A stretch of DNA of 64,000 nt, from positions 443,685 to 507,684 of the forward strand of contig NZ_JALGBI010000002.1 in NCBI RefSeq assembly GCF_022809125.1, in the 5' to 3' direction. This document shows positions 51,525 to 61,558 of this stretch, in pieces. A program made the position numbers and the translations under genes. The DNA comes from Variovorax terrae (GTDB taxonomy: Bacteria; Pseudomonadota; Gammaproteobacteria; Burkholderiales; Burkholderiaceae_C). Position 1 is the first letter of the stretch. Each line of letters opens with the position of its first letter. The notes below the pieces were generated by a model. That model was given only the letters and a program-made list of their open reading frames with translations, was not told the DNA's origin and did not search any database.

Positions 51525-52976
51525 TCAGGAGGGAACGATGGCATCCGGTCCCAGCCAGATTTCCATTTGGCCTGGTTTGACCCTGTTTTCGTAGCCGCGC
51601 ACAAAAATGCACTGCAACGGCATCTTCAGAATCCCGCCCAGCGCCGTGGCGGTGGTGCTGCATGATGCTTTGTCGTCTGGCCGGAAGTACCGCAGGACGT
51701 TGACTCCCCTGTAGTCCGGAATCGCCTCCGTGAGGTAGATGGTCGCACTATTCAAAATCTCCGAATGTTTGGCTCTCAGCAGCGTGTCCAGTGCTGCGCG
51801 TTGCGATGCCTTGGCGACTTGCGGATAAATGAAGATCGCGGGTTGCTGTGTGCCTTTACTGGGCTGGACGTTTAGCAGGTCCTCGCTTGAAGTGGCACCG
51901 GGGCAACTCGTAAGGGGTTTTGTGGCGCTCGCATTCTTATGCACGCACATTTCTCCCTGGTAGTCGATGGTGACTCCCAGACTGGCCAACTGGCTGACGG
52001 TGCTGGCAATGGTTTGAATGGCCACGTCACTCAGGGTGGCGCTCACTTGGACTGGTGTTGTCGAGGTGGCGGTCGCAGCGGTCGCTGCTGCGTTGAGAGC
52101 CGGGCCCTGAGCGGCGAGGCTGTCGTAGAACTTGCGGGCGTCATCGGCCTTTTTCTTTTTTGCATTCCAGTCCAACTTTTTGTCCTGGCAGTCCTTTTGG
52201 TCGCCCGTGTCCGCGATGGCGGTGCAATCTTTCTCTTTTCCTTCGGCCGGCTTGGCCTTGTCGAGCACCGCGTCGTAGGCCTTTTTAGCGTTGCCCTCAG
52301 CCGTTTCGGTCGCTTTGACGTCGTCACGAGCGGCAGTCAACTGGTCAGCGAATTTGGCGGCAGCACCTCCGGCCGAGCCGCCGCTGAATGCGGACGTGCG
52401 GTTGAGCTGCGGCCGTATCATGTTGGTCAACTGCTCGATGGCCAGCACCGACACCAGCATGCGTTGATCTCGTGCTGCTTGAAGAGTCATTTCTTCGTCG
52501 CTGATCATGTTGTTTAGCTGACGCTCACAACTGCGATACAGCGACATGGCCAGCAGATTGACCGTCTGCGACCGCTCGATGGCGCCGCCAGATTCGGCGA
52601 TGGCTTGAGCCAGTGAGGCGCTCAGGTTCTTTTGCTCGGCAGTGGCCGTGGCGCTGGCCGAGGCGTTTGCGCTCGCGCTGATGACGGAAAAAATGTCCGG
52701 CGCCTGTTCCGCACACAGCTTGATGGTGGCTTCGGCGCCAGTGCCGTATTGCACCGAATGAACGGCGCGCTGCTTGGCGTCCATGGTCACGATCGCCTGC
52801 CGGGCTCCCGGGGCATCCGTGACGGTCTGGTTGCGGTAGATCGAGGTCCAGTTGGCGGCGCAGCCGGTGAGCCCGAGGAAGAGGAGGCCTCCCCCTGACC
52901 AAGCCAGGATTTGGCGCCTGGCGTTCAAGAACCGATAACGTGCGCTACCTCTTGAGTTGCGTGTGTGATGAGCCAT
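51525..52976 (-). CDS. Hypothetical lipoprotein of atypical base composition
   Basis: 483 residues, not recognised. The basic N-terminus leads to FLGLTGC, a lipobox with Cys39. The mature part contains an Ala/Ser-rich helix-prone region (SVISASANASASATATAEQ, about 98-118), a Lys/Asp-rich stretch (about 235-285) and a Cys pair CVHKN...LTSC. The C-terminal half (PAIFIYPQVAKASQRAALDTLL to FVRGYENRVKPGQMEIWLGPDAI) looks like a globular domain. The gene is visibly less GC-rich than its neighbours, with more A/T third positions, suggesting transfer. No linked partner genes. Confidence 0.8.
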   Translation of the reverse strand: MAHHTRNSRGSARYRFLNARRQILAWSGGGLLFLGLTGCAANWTSIYRNQTVTDAPGARQAIVTMDAKQRAVHSVQYGTGAEATIKLCAEQAPDIFSVISASANASASATATAEQKNLSASLAQAIAESGGAIERSQTVNLLAMSLYRSCERQLNNMISDEEMTLQAARDQRMLVSVLAIEQLTNMIRPQLNRTSAFSGGSAGGAAAKFADQLTAARDDVKATETAEGNAKKAYDAVLDKAKPAEGKEKDCTAIADTGDQKDCQDKKLDWNAKKKKADDARKFYDSLAAQGPALNAAATAATATSTTPVQVSATLSDVAIQTIASTVSQLASLGVTIDYQGEMCVHKNASATKPLTSCPGATSSEDLLNVQPSKGTQQPAIFIYPQVAKASQRAALDTLLRAKHSEILNSATIYLTEAIPDYRGVNVLRYFRPDDKASCSTTATALGGILKMPLQCIFVRGYENRVKPGQMEIWLGPDAIVPS

Positions 52977-53111
52977 GTGAATCCCCTCCGGTGTGCCTTT
53001 GGCGGCACTGTGATGCTAGGGCGGGGTGCGGCTCGTGTCATACCACAAATGGAGTAGAACGGTCTGCGGTCAGCCATGGTGCGGACGACTGCTTTCCTGA
53101 TTTCGGCAGAG

Positions 53112-53134
53112 CAAAAACCGCCCGGGGGCGGCTT
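53112..53134 (-). terminator. Intrinsic terminator after grxD
   Basis: Minus strand: CCGCC and GGCGG around CCCG, followed by TTTTTGC, about 30 nt past the grxD stop. Confidence 0.7.
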
Positions 53135-53163
53135 GGCTTGGAAGGGAATGGAGGGAGGTCGGC

Positions 53164-53487
53164 TCAGGCCTGTGCACTCAGCACCTGCTGGAGCTCGCCG
53201 TTCTCGTACATCTCCATCATGATGTCCGAGCCGCCGATGAACTCGCCCTTCACGTAGAGCTGCGGGATGGTGGGCCAGTTGCTGTAGGCCTTGATGCCCT
53301 GGCGGATCTCGTCGTCCTCCAGCACGTTCACGGTCTTGAGGGTGCGGGGGTCCACGCCGCAGGCCTTGAGGATCTGGATGGCGCGGCCCGAGAAGCCGCA
53401 CATGGGGAAGCTCGCGCTGCCCTTCATGAACAGCAGGATGTCGTTGTGCTTGACGAGGTCGTCGATGCGTTGCTGGGCGTTGCTCAT
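53164..53487 (-). CDS. grxD: GrxD, monothiol glutaredoxin (CGFS type)
   Basis: 107 residues. Active site FPMCGFSGRAIQIL with the single Cys, plus WPTIPQLYVKGEFIGGSDIMMEM for glutathione binding. CGFS glutaredoxins carry and transfer 2Fe-2S clusters. Downstream of hemA-prfA-prmC, a common arrangement in Betaproteobacteria. Confidence 0.96.
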   Translation of the reverse strand: MSNAQQRIDDLVKHNDILLFMKGSASFPMCGFSGRAIQILKACGVDPRTLKTVNVLEDDEIRQGIKAYSNWPTIPQLYVKGEFIGGSDIMMEMYENGELQQVLSAQA

Positions 53488-53553
53488 GGGTCACTCTCCT
53501 AAAGGGGGCTTCACCCGGCCGGGCCGGGCCGGGATCGGAAGCGTTACCCCCGA

Positions 53554-54381
53554 TTATCCCAGCGCCGGCCATTGTCCGCCGGAGCAGCGCTCAATGCCGG
53601 CCAGATCGCGGTGGCTGGCCACGGCGCCGAAGCCGCGCTGCGCCAGCAGGGCGCGCACGGCCGCGGCCTGGTCCCAGCCGTGCTCCAGCAGCAGCCAGCC
53701 GCCGGGGTGCAGGTGGGCGGGCGCCTGCGAGACGATGGCGCGCAGGTCGTCCAGCCCGTCGGGGCCGGCCGCCAGGGCCTCGCGCGGCTCGTGGCCGAGC
53801 GCGGCCAGGTGCGGGTCGTCCTGCGCGATGTAGGGCGGGTTGGAGGCGATCAGGTGGTAGCGGCCCGGGGTGCCGGCCAGCCAGGAGCCCTGGCGGAACG
53901 CCACCTCCAGCCCGAGCCGCTGGGCATTGGCCTGCGCCACGGCCAGCGCGCCGGCGCTGGCGTCCACGGCGCTCACCTGGGCATCGGGGCGCGCGTGCTT
54001 GAGGGCCAGCGCGATGGCGCCGCTGCCGGTGCCCAGGTCCAGCACCGAGGCGCCCGGCTGGCCGGCCAGGACCTGCAGGCTCCACTCGACCAGGGTCTCG
54101 GTGTCGGGCCGCGGCACCAGCACGCGGGCGTCCACCTGCAGCGCCAGGCCGAAGAACTCGCGCCGGCCGGTGAGGTAGGCCAGCGGCTCGCCGGCGGCGC
54201 GGCGCTGGCTGAGCTGCTGGAACTGCTGCTGCGCGGCCTCGGGCAGGGCGTCGCCGTCATGCGCCAGCAGCCAGGCGCGGCCGTGCTCGGCGCGGCCCAG
54301 CGCGTGCAGCAGCAGCAGCTGGGCGTCCAGGCGCTCGAGGCCGAGCGCGGCGGCGGCTTGCAGGGCCTGGGCGATCGTCAT
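53554..54381 (-). CDS. prmC: PrmC, release-factor glutamine methyltransferase
   Basis: 275 residues. N-terminal helical domain, then the SAM domain with VLDLGTGSGAIALAL and the catalytic NPPY motif in IASNPPYIAQDDPHL. It methylates the Gln of the GGQ loop of RF1 and RF2. Encoded just after prfA, its substrate. Confidence 0.96.
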   Translation of the reverse strand: MTIAQALQAAAALGLERLDAQLLLLHALGRAEHGRAWLLAHDGDALPEAAQQQFQQLSQRRAAGEPLAYLTGRREFFGLALQVDARVLVPRPDTETLVEWSLQVLAGQPGASVLDLGTGSGAIALALKHARPDAQVSAVDASAGALAVAQANAQRLGLEVAFRQGSWLAGTPGRYHLIASNPPYIAQDDPHLAALGHEPREALAAGPDGLDDLRAIVSQAPAHLHPGGWLLLEHGWDQAAAVRALLAQRGFGAVASHRDLAGIERCSGGQWPALG

Positions 54382-54392
54382 GGCATCAAGGT

Positions 54393-54455
54393 GCTATCAA
54401 AATAGTAGCAATAAATGACCGTGGGGCGAGGACCTTGGCCGTATTTCATCCAAAA
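54393..54455 (+). repeat. Family A repeat, copy 9, between prfA and prmC
   Basis: Head GCTATCAAAATAGTAGC, then AATAAATGACCGTGGGGC, GAGGACCTTGGCC, GTATTTCATCCAAAATC. It fills the 74-nt gap inside the prfA-prmC transcription unit, antisense to it. Confidence 0.85.
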
Positions 54456-55544
54456 TCAGGCCGAAACGCCGAGTTCCAGCTCTTCGAGCTGCTCGGCCTT
54501 GCGCGCCAGCAGCAGCGCGTCGATCACCTCGTCGAGGTCGCCCTCCATGATGAACTGCAGCTTGTACAGCGTGAGGTTGATGCGGTGGTCGGTCAGGCGG
54601 CCCTGCGGGAAGTTGTAGGTGCGGATGCGGTCGCTGCGGTCGCCGCTGCCGATCAGGCCCTTGCGCGTGGCGGCCTCCCTGGCGGCGCGCTCGCTGCGCT
54701 CCTTTTCGTGGATGCGCGCGGCCAGCACCTGCATGGCCTTGGCCTTGTTGCGGTGCTGGCTGCGGTCGTCCTGGCACTCGGCCACGATGCCGGTGGGAAT
54801 GTGGGTGATGCGCACGGCCGAGTCGGTCTTGTTCACGTGCTGGCCGCCGGCGCCACTGGCGCGGTAGGTGTCGATGCGCAGGTCGGCCGGGTTGATCTGC
54901 ACCGCCTGCGCCTCGTCGGGCTCGGGCAGCGCGGCCACGGTGCAGGCGCTGGTGTGGATGCGGCCCTGCGTCTCGGTGGCGGGCACGCGCTGCACGCGGT
55001 GGCCGCCGGACTCGAACTTGAGCTTGCCGTAGACGCTGTCGCCCACCACGCGGATCACCACCTCCTTGTAGCCGCCGACCTCGCCCTCGCTCTCGCTCAC
55101 GATCTCGCAGCGCCAGCCCTGGCGCTCGGCGTAGCGGGTGTACATGCGCAGCAGGTCGCCGGCGAACAGGGCCGACTCGTCGCCGCCGGTGCCGGCGCGG
55201 ATTTCGAGGAAGGTGTTGCGCACGTCGTCCGGGTCCTTGGGCAGCAGCAGGCGCTGCAGCTCGTCCTCCAGCGCGGTGAGGTCGGCCTCGGCGGCCGGGA
55301 TCTCGGCCTGCGCCAGCTCGGCCATGTCGGGGTCGTCGAGCATCTCGCGGGCCTGCGCCAGGTCGCTCTCGCGCTGCAGGAAGCGGGCGAAGCAGCCGGC
55401 CACCTCGCTGACCTCGGCGTGCTCGCGCGTGAGCGCGCGAAAGCGCTCCATGTCGGTCACCACGTCGGGCTGCGACAGGTAGAAATCGAGTTCGTGCAGG
55501 CGCACGGGGTAGCGGTCGAGTTGCTGGCGGAGAAAAGGTTTCAC
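54456..55544 (-). CDS. prfA: PrfA, peptide chain release factor 1
   Basis: 362 residues. The GGQ loop ([22 protein letters not shown]) catalyses peptidyl-tRNA hydrolysis, and [19 protein letters not shown] contains the PAT tripeptide that reads UAG/UAA. Starts at an ATG giving [20 protein letters not shown]. Separated from hemA by 392 nt of repeat sequence. Confidence 0.98.
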   Translation of the reverse strand: MKPFLRQQLDRYPVRLHELDFYLSQPDVVTDMERFRALTREHAEVSEVAGCFARFLQRESDLAQAREMLDDPDMAELAQAEIPAAEADLTALEDELQRLLLPKDPDDVRNTFLEIRAGTGGDESALFAGDLLRMYTRYAERQGWRCEIVSESEGEVGGYKEVVIRVVGDSVYGKLKFESGGHRVQRVPATETQGRIHTSACTVAALPEPDEAQAVQINPADLRIDTYRASGAGGQHVNKTDSAVRITHIPTGIVAECQDDRSQHRNKAKAMQVLAARIHEKERSERAAREAATRKGLIGSGDRSDRIRTYNFPQGRLTDHRINLTLYKLQFIMEGDLDEVIDALLLARKAEQLEELELGVSA

Positions 55545-55571
55545 GGCAGGCGGGTCACAAAGGAGAGGAAG

Positions 55572-55645
55572 GCTTCGACAGGCTCGGCCCGGACGGCACG
55601 GTCCGGCAGGGGAAGAGATTCCGTTCGCCCTGAGCTTGTCGAAGG
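55572..55645. repeat. REP-like inverted pair
   Basis: Left arm GCTTCGACAGGCTCGG (55572 on) and right arm CCGAG-like CTGAGCTTGTCGAAG (ending 55645) are in opposite orientation, about 25 nt each with roughly 80 percent match. The TTCGACAGGCTC/GAGCTTGTCGAA core is a widespread betaproteobacterial repeat. Upstream of prfA. Confidence 0.75.
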
Positions 55646-55671
55646 GCCCGCGGAGTCCTCGAGCGTCGCTA

Positions 55672-55937
55672 GGGCCTGTTCACCCTATTTTTACCAGTGC
55701 GAACGAGGTGAAAACAGCGCCAATCAAGGCGCCTGACGACGCCCAGCCTGGACGGCTGGGCTAGGAGGGCAACGCCGAGTGGCGCTGTTTTCACCCCGTT
55801 CCCTACGGGTTGCGGCCAAAAAGGCCATGCGCCGCGTTGCGAAGCCTCGCCGGGGGTAGACCCCGGCTGCGTTTCGCGCCTTGCGCATGACCTTTTTGTT
55901 CCGCAACGCATCTGGTAAAAATAGGGTGAACAGGCCC
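55672..55937. mobile_element. MITE-like element, 266 bp, perfect 26-bp terminal inverted repeats, TA target duplication
   Basis: Ends GGGCCTGTTCACCCTA... (55672-55697) and its exact reverse complement (55912-55937), each flanked by TA (55670-55671 and 55938-55939). Inside are two further large imperfect palindromes: about 55710-55800, with the 8-bp hairpin GCCCAGCC/GGCTGGGC, and 55808-55906. No transposase. TA duplication suggests mobilisation by an IS630/Tc1-mariner or IS5 (IS427-like) transposase. It separates hemA from prfA and supplies the last base of the hemA stop codon. Confidence 0.85.
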
Positions 55938-57196
55938 TACTTTTCCTTGCGCAGGAAGAAATGCTGAATGGCCGCGGTGGCGCGCTCGCGTGCCGTGGCG
56001 TCGCCCGCGTGCAGCTCGGCCAGCGCGCCGTGCAGCATCTTCTGGGTGAGGCCGCGCGACAGGGCTTCGAGCACGGCGTCCACGTCCTCGCCCCGGGCCA
56101 GCAGCTTGCGGGCGCGGGCGATCTCCAGCGTGCGCCATTCGTCGGCCTGGGCGTTGAGCTGCTGGATCAGCGGCACGGCGCCGCGCTGGTCCATCCAGTG
56201 CATGAAGCTCTGCACGCCGGCGTCGATGATGGCCTCGGCCTGCGCCACGGCGGCCTGGCGGCTGGCCTGGGCGGTCTGCACCACGCCGGCGAGGTCGTCC
56301 ACGGTGTAGAGGTAGACGTCTTCCAGCGCTTTGACCTCGGGTTCGATGTCGCGCGGCACGGCCAGGTCGACCATGAACATGGGGCGGTGGCGGCGCGCCT
56401 TGAGCGCACGCTCCACGGCGCCCAGGCCGATGATGGGCAGGGTGCTGGCGGTGCAGCTGATGACGGCGTCGAACTCGTGCAGGCGGCTGGGCAGGTCCGC
56501 CAGGCGCATCACCTCGCCGCCAAAGCGCGTGGCCAGCTTCTCGCCGCGCTCCAGCGTGCGGTTGGCGATCGAGATCGACTTCGGGTTCTTCGCGGCGAAG
56601 TGCGTGGCCGCCAGCTCGATCATCTCGCCCGCGCCCACGAACAGCACGCGGATCTTGCCCAGGTCCTCGAACAGCTGGCCGGCCAGGCGCACGGCGGCGG
56701 CGGCCATGCTGATCGAGTGCGCGCCGATCTCGGTGGAGGTGCGCACCTCCTTGGCCACGGCGAAGGAGCGCTGGAACAGCTGGTTGAGCGTGGTGCCCAG
56801 GGCGCCGGCCTCGTCGGCGGCGCGCACCGCATCCTTCATCTGGCCCAGGATCTGGGGCTCGCCCAGCACCATGGAGTCGAGCCCGCTGGCCACGCGGAAG
56901 GCGTGGCGCGCGGCCAGCCCGTCCTGCAGCGTGTAGGCATGCGAGCGCAGCAGCGCGGGCGAGACGCCGCCGGAATGGGCCAGCCAGTCCAGCGTGTGCT
57001 CCAGCTCGGGCCGCTCGCCGGCGCAGTAGATCTCGGTGCGGTTGCAGGTGGAGATGATGGCGGCCTCGGGGCGGCGGGCCAGCGACTCGCGCAGGCCCTT
57101 GAGCGTGGGCTCGATCTGGTCGATGGCGAACGCAAAGCGGCCGCGCAGATCGAGCGGCGCGGTCGTGTGATTGAGGCCCAGAGCCCAGACTGCCAT
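55937..57196 (-). CDS. hemA: HemA, glutamyl-tRNA reductase
   Basis: 419 residues from [23 protein letters not shown]. Catalytic Cys in [14 protein letters not shown], the NADP domain [17 protein letters not shown], and a dimerisation C-terminus. First committed step of C5-pathway haem synthesis. An upstream in-frame ATG adds 13 unusual residues and was rejected. The stop codon TAG is formed by the TA duplication plus the first G of the MITE-like element, so the C-terminus ...FFLRKEK may end exactly at, or just before, the original stop. Confidence 0.97.
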   Translation of the reverse strand: MAVWALGLNHTTAPLDLRGRFAFAIDQIEPTLKGLRESLARRPEAAIISTCNRTEIYCAGERPELEHTLDWLAHSGGVSPALLRSHAYTLQDGLAARHAFRVASGLDSMVLGEPQILGQMKDAVRAADEAGALGTTLNQLFQRSFAVAKEVRTSTEIGAHSISMAAAAVRLAGQLFEDLGKIRVLFVGAGEMIELAATHFAAKNPKSISIANRTLERGEKLATRFGGEVMRLADLPSRLHEFDAVISCTASTLPIIGLGAVERALKARRHRPMFMVDLAVPRDIEPEVKALEDVYLYTVDDLAGVVQTAQASRQAAVAQAEAIIDAGVQSFMHWMDQRGAVPLIQQLNAQADEWRTLEIARARKLLARGEDVDAVLEALSRGLTQKMLHGALAELHAGDATARERATAAIQHFFLRKEK

Positions 57197-57255
57197 CCCC
57201 GGATTATAAAATTGCTCCGAATCCCAAGCCTGCACCCCCCTTCATACCCTTCGCC

Positions 57256-57534
57256 ATGGGCCCGCTGGACCTGTTTTTTCACCTGAGCAACTTTGTCGCC
57301 CCGGCGCTGGGCGTGGCCGCCCTGAGCGTGCTCGCGGCCCGGTTTTTTGGAGGAAAACAGGCGTATGTCCGCGCCTGGTGGTCACAGCTTGCTATTGTTT
57401 TTGTAGTGAATGCGGCGGTGCTGCTGGCCGGCCTGTGGTTCTTCGGCCGCGACGGCAAGATGGCGACCTACGCCGCGCTGGTGCTGGCCTGCGGCACCAG
57501 CCAGTGGCTGCTGCTGCGCGGCTGGCGGCGCTGA
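57256..57534 (+). CDS. Hypothetical small membrane protein
   Basis: 92 residues with three hydrophobic segments (APALGVAALSVLAARFF, LAIVFVVNAAVLLAGLWFF, AALVLACGTSQWLLL). No family recognised. Divergent from hemA. Residues about 36-52 are encoded by a family A repeat, so the second helix derives partly from the repeat. Real expression uncertain, but the frame has normal codon bias outside the repeat. Confidence 0.6.
   Translation: MGPLDLFFHLSNFVAPALGVAALSVLAARFFGGKQAYVRAWWSQLAIVFVVNAAVLLAGLWFFGRDGKMATYAALVLACGTSQWLLLRGWRR
57361..57411 (-). repeat. Family A repeat, copy 10, inside the small membrane protein gene
   Basis: Minus strand: CTACAAAAACAATAGC, AAGCTGTGACCACC, then AGGCGCGGACATACGCC and TGTTTT. 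In frame with the gene. Confidence 0.7.
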
Positions 57535-57571
57535 GCGGCCGCGCCGGCCCCGGCGGGGCGCGTGCGCCGGC

Positions 57572-58315
57572 TCACGCCATGGGAGAAAAAAGGTCCACCC
57601 GGTCGGTGATGATGCCGTCGGTGCCGAGCGCGATCAGGCGCTCGGCGGCCCACTCGTCGTTGACCGTGTAGCTCAGCGTGCGCAGGCCCGCGGCCTGCGC
57701 CTGTGTGACGGTGGAGGTGTCCCACAGCGCGTGGTTGCAGACCAGGGCCACGCAGTCGAGCGAGAGCGCGGTTTCGAGCCAGCCTTTCCACAGCGTGTCC
57801 AGCAGCAGCCCGCGCGGCAACTGCGGCTGCGCGGCCTGTGCGCCGGCCAGCGATTCGGGGCGGAACGAGGTCAGCAGCGGCGGCACGGCCTGGCCCTGCC
57901 ACAGCCGCGCGGCATGGTCGGCCACCACGCGGCCGGTGTGCTCTTCCACGCCGGGCGTGGGCTTGATCTCGATGTTGAGGGCATGGCCGTTGCGCAGGCA
58001 GTAATGCGCGATGTTCTCGAAGCTCGGCAGCGGCTCGCCGGCATAGGCGCGCGAGTGCCAGCTGCCGGCGTCGAGCTGCGCCAGCGCGCCCCAGGGCTGG
58101 TCGCCCCCGAGGCCGGTGCCGTTGGTGGTGCGCTCCAGCGTGGCGTCGTGCATCAGAAAGGGCACGCCGTCGGCCGAGAGTTTGACGTCGCATTCGAACA
58201 TGCGAAAGCCGTGGCTCGCACCGAGGCGGAAGGCCGCCAGCGTGTTCTCGGGCGCGAGCTTGCCGGCGCCGCGGTGCGCCACCCAGCGCGGGTAGGGCCA
58301 GGAGGGAAGGGTCAT
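57572..58315 (-). CDS. ugpQ: UgpQ-like glycerophosphodiester phosphodiesterase
   Basis: 247 residues. GDPD motifs WVAHRGAGKLAPENTLAAFRLG, FECDVKLSADGVPFLMHDATLERTTNGTG and the metal-binding ECDV and MHD residues. No signal peptide, so a cytoplasmic enzyme releasing glycerol-3-phosphate from imported glycerophosphodiesters. Last gene of the ugp operon, coupled by ATGA to the VOC gene. Confidence 0.93.
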   Translation of the reverse strand: MTLPSWPYPRWVAHRGAGKLAPENTLAAFRLGASHGFRMFECDVKLSADGVPFLMHDATLERTTNGTGLGGDQPWGALAQLDAGSWHSRAYAGEPLPSFENIAHYCLRNGHALNIEIKPTPGVEEHTGRVVADHAARLWQGQAVPPLLTSFRPESLAGAQAAQPQLPRGLLLDTLWKGWLETALSLDCVALVCNHALWDTSTVTQAQAAGLRTLSYTVNDEWAAERLIALGTDGIITDRVDLFSPMA

Positions 58316-58649
58316 GCGGATTCTCCGAACTTGAGCAGATTACCGTGCGGATCGATGACGTAGAGCTCCCGCATGCCCCAGGGCCGCACCTCGGGCGCCG
58401 GCAGCGCCAGGCCGCGGTGGCCGAAATCGCGGTGCAGCGCCCGCGTGTCGCCGCGCACATAGCATGAGGTGTTCTCCGCGATGCGCCGTTCGGCGCAGAG
58501 CCAGAAATGGATCTCGCAACCCTCGCGCTCCACGATCAGGTAGTCGGGTGCGCGCAGGCGCGGCGTAAATCCCAGGCGTTCGCGATAGAAGCTCTCGGTT
58601 TCCCGGAGATCGAGCGAGGCGAGCACGGGGATGGTCGCCTGCAGCATCG

Positions 58650-58653
<4 letters not shown>
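58312..58653 (-). CDS. VOC-superfamily protein (bleomycin-resistance/glyoxalase fold)
   Basis: 113 residues. [42 protein letters not shown]-like [18 protein letters not shown]. Similar to bleomycin-binding resistance proteins, but the family also includes lyases and dioxygenases. It overlaps ugpC and ugpQ by 4 nt on each side, an unexpected partner inside a glycerol-3-phosphate operon. Confidence 0.85.
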
Positions 58654-59660
<1,007 letters not shown>

Positions 59661-59727
59661 ATTTTCAATCAGTGGGTGACAGAGCAAAAATTGCTGCGCA
59701 ATTTCTGGGTCTGCCACGCAAAGCCGT

Positions 59728-60582
59728 TTATTTCTCCGTATCCACGAGGCCCTTGACGAACCATTTCTGCATCAGCATCACCACGATGGCCGGCGGCAGC
59801 ATGGCCAGGATGGCGGTGGCCATGACCACGTTCCACTCGATGTAGACCTCGCCAAAGATCAGGCGCTTGATGCCCATCACGATCGGGTACATGGATTCGT
59901 CGGTGGTCACCAGCAGAGGCCAGAGGTACTGGTTCCAGCCGTAGATGAACTGGATCACGAACAGCGCCGCGATCGAGGTCTTGGACAGTGGTAGCAGCAC
60001 GTCCCAGAAGAAGCGCATCGGCCCCGCGCCGTCCATGCGCGCGGCCTCGACGAGTTCGTCGGGCACCGTGAGAAAGAACTGCCGGAACAAAAAGGTGGCG
60101 GTGGCCGAGGCGATCAGCGGGATCGTGAGGCCCGCCATGCTGTTGAGCATGCGCAGATCGGAAACGACCTCGTAGGTCGGGCCGATGCGCACTTCCACCG
60201 GCAGCATCAGCGTGACGAAGATCATCCAGAACACCATGTTCTTCAGCGGGAAGCGGAAGTAGACGATGGCGAAGGCCGACAGCAGCGAGATCGCGATCTT
60301 GCCGATGGCGATGATCAGGGCGCTGCCCAGGCTGATCATCATCATCGGCGCGGCGGCCCCGATGCTGGCGCCGGCCTCGGTCTTGCCGCCGAACAGCGCG
60401 AGCCGGTAGCTCTCGATGAAATTGTTGCCCGGCAGCAGCGAGATCGGGTTGCTGGTCAGGATCTGCTGCGCGGTCTGCGTCGAGCCGATGAAGGTGACGT
60501 AGATCGGGAAGAACACGATCAGCACACCGAGGATCAGGACCAGGTGCGAGAAGAAGTCGAGGACGGGGTTGCGCTGGACCAT
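59728..60582 (-). CDS. ugpE: UgpE, permease of sn-glycerol-3-phosphate ABC transporter
   Basis: 284 residues from [35 protein letters not shown]. Six helices with the EAA loop [24 protein letters not shown] contacting UgpC. Start overlaps the ugpA stop by 1 nt. Confidence 0.95.
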   Translation of the reverse strand: MVQRNPVLDFFSHLVLILGVLIVFFPIYVTFIGSTQTAQQILTSNPISLLPGNNFIESYRLALFGGKTEAGASIGAAAPMMMISLGSALIIAIGKIAISLLSAFAIVYFRFPLKNMVFWMIFVTLMLPVEVRIGPTYEVVSDLRMLNSMAGLTIPLIASATATFLFRQFFLTVPDELVEAARMDGAGPMRFFWDVLLPLSKTSIAALFVIQFIYGWNQYLWPLLVTTDESMYPIVMGIKRLIFGEVYIEWNVVMATAILAMLPPAIVVMLMQKWFVKGLVDTEK

Positions 60583-61463
60583 CAGTATTGGACCTTCTTT
60601 TCGACGAAGCGGAACTGGATCACCGTCAGCGTGACCACGATCACCATCAGCACCACCGACTGCGCGGCCGAGCCGTTGATGTCCAGCGCCTTGAAGCCGT
60701 CGTAATAGACCTTGTAGACCAGGATCGAGGTGTCCTTGCCGGGGCCGCCGTGGGTGGCGGCATCGACGATGGCGAAAGTGTCGAAGAAGGCGTAGACGAC
60801 GTTGATCACCAGCAGGAAGAAGGTGGTGGGCGAGAGCAGCGGGAACACGATGCTCCAGAAGCGCTTCCAGGGCGAGGCGCCGTCGATGGTGGCGGCCTCG
60901 ATCAGCGAATGCGGAATCGACTGCAGGCCGGCCAGGAAGAACAGGAAGTTGTAGGAGATCTGCTTCCAGACCGCGGCCATCACGATCAGGGCCATGGCAT
61001 GGTTGCCGTTGAGCACGTGGTTCCACTCGAAGCCCAGCGCGCGCAGCGCGTAGGCGATGGTGCCGTAGGGCGAGGCGAACATCATGAGCCACAGCACGCC
61101 GGCCACCACGGGCGCCACGGCATAGGGCCAGATCAGCAGCGTCTTGTAGACGGAGGCACCGCGCACCACGCGGTTGGCCATCACGGCCAGCAGCAGGGCG
61201 ATGCTCAGGCCCGATACCGCCACCAGCCCGGAGAACAGGGCCGTGGTCTTGAACGAGGCGAGGTAGCTCGGGTCGTTGAACAGGCGCTCGAAATTCTCCA
61301 GGCCCACGAATTCGGTCGAGGAGCCGAAGGCGTCCTGCAGCAGCACGCTCTGGTAGAGCGCCTGGCCGGCCGGCCAGAAGAAGAACACCAGGATGACCGC
61401 CATCTGGGGCGCGATCAGCGCCCAGGGCAGCCATGAGGATTTGAAAAGGACCCGTTTTTCCAT
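60582..61463 (-). CDS. ugpA: UgpA, permease of sn-glycerol-3-phosphate ABC transporter
   Basis: 293 residues. FFWPAGQALYQSVLLQDAFGSSTEFVGLENF is the family's conserved N-terminal region; EAA loop SLIEAATIDGASPWKRFWSIVFPLLSP. Six helices, partner of UgpE. Confidence 0.95.
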   Translation of the reverse strand: MEKRVLFKSSWLPWALIAPQMAVILVFFFWPAGQALYQSVLLQDAFGSSTEFVGLENFERLFNDPSYLASFKTTALFSGLVAVSGLSIALLLAVMANRVVRGASVYKTLLIWPYAVAPVVAGVLWLMMFASPYGTIAYALRALGFEWNHVLNGNHAMALIVMAAVWKQISYNFLFFLAGLQSIPHSLIEAATIDGASPWKRFWSIVFPLLSPTTFFLLVINVVYAFFDTFAIVDAATHGGPGKDTSILVYKVYYDGFKALDINGSAAQSVVLMVIVVTLTVIQFRFVEKKVQY

Positions 61464-61558
61464 GAAGCTTCAGGTAAGCGCCCAGCCGCCCTCGCCCGCA
61501 GGGCGGGCGAGGGCGGCTAAGAGAGTGCCGTCAGGACGGCGCGAGGCGGGCAAAGGCT

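Noticed and set aside
55669..55911. 80-codon open frame inside the MITE-like element
   Set aside because: Its start and stop fall in or next to the inverted repeat arms and it has no domain, ribosome-binding site or codon bias. It is a by-product of the palindromic element.
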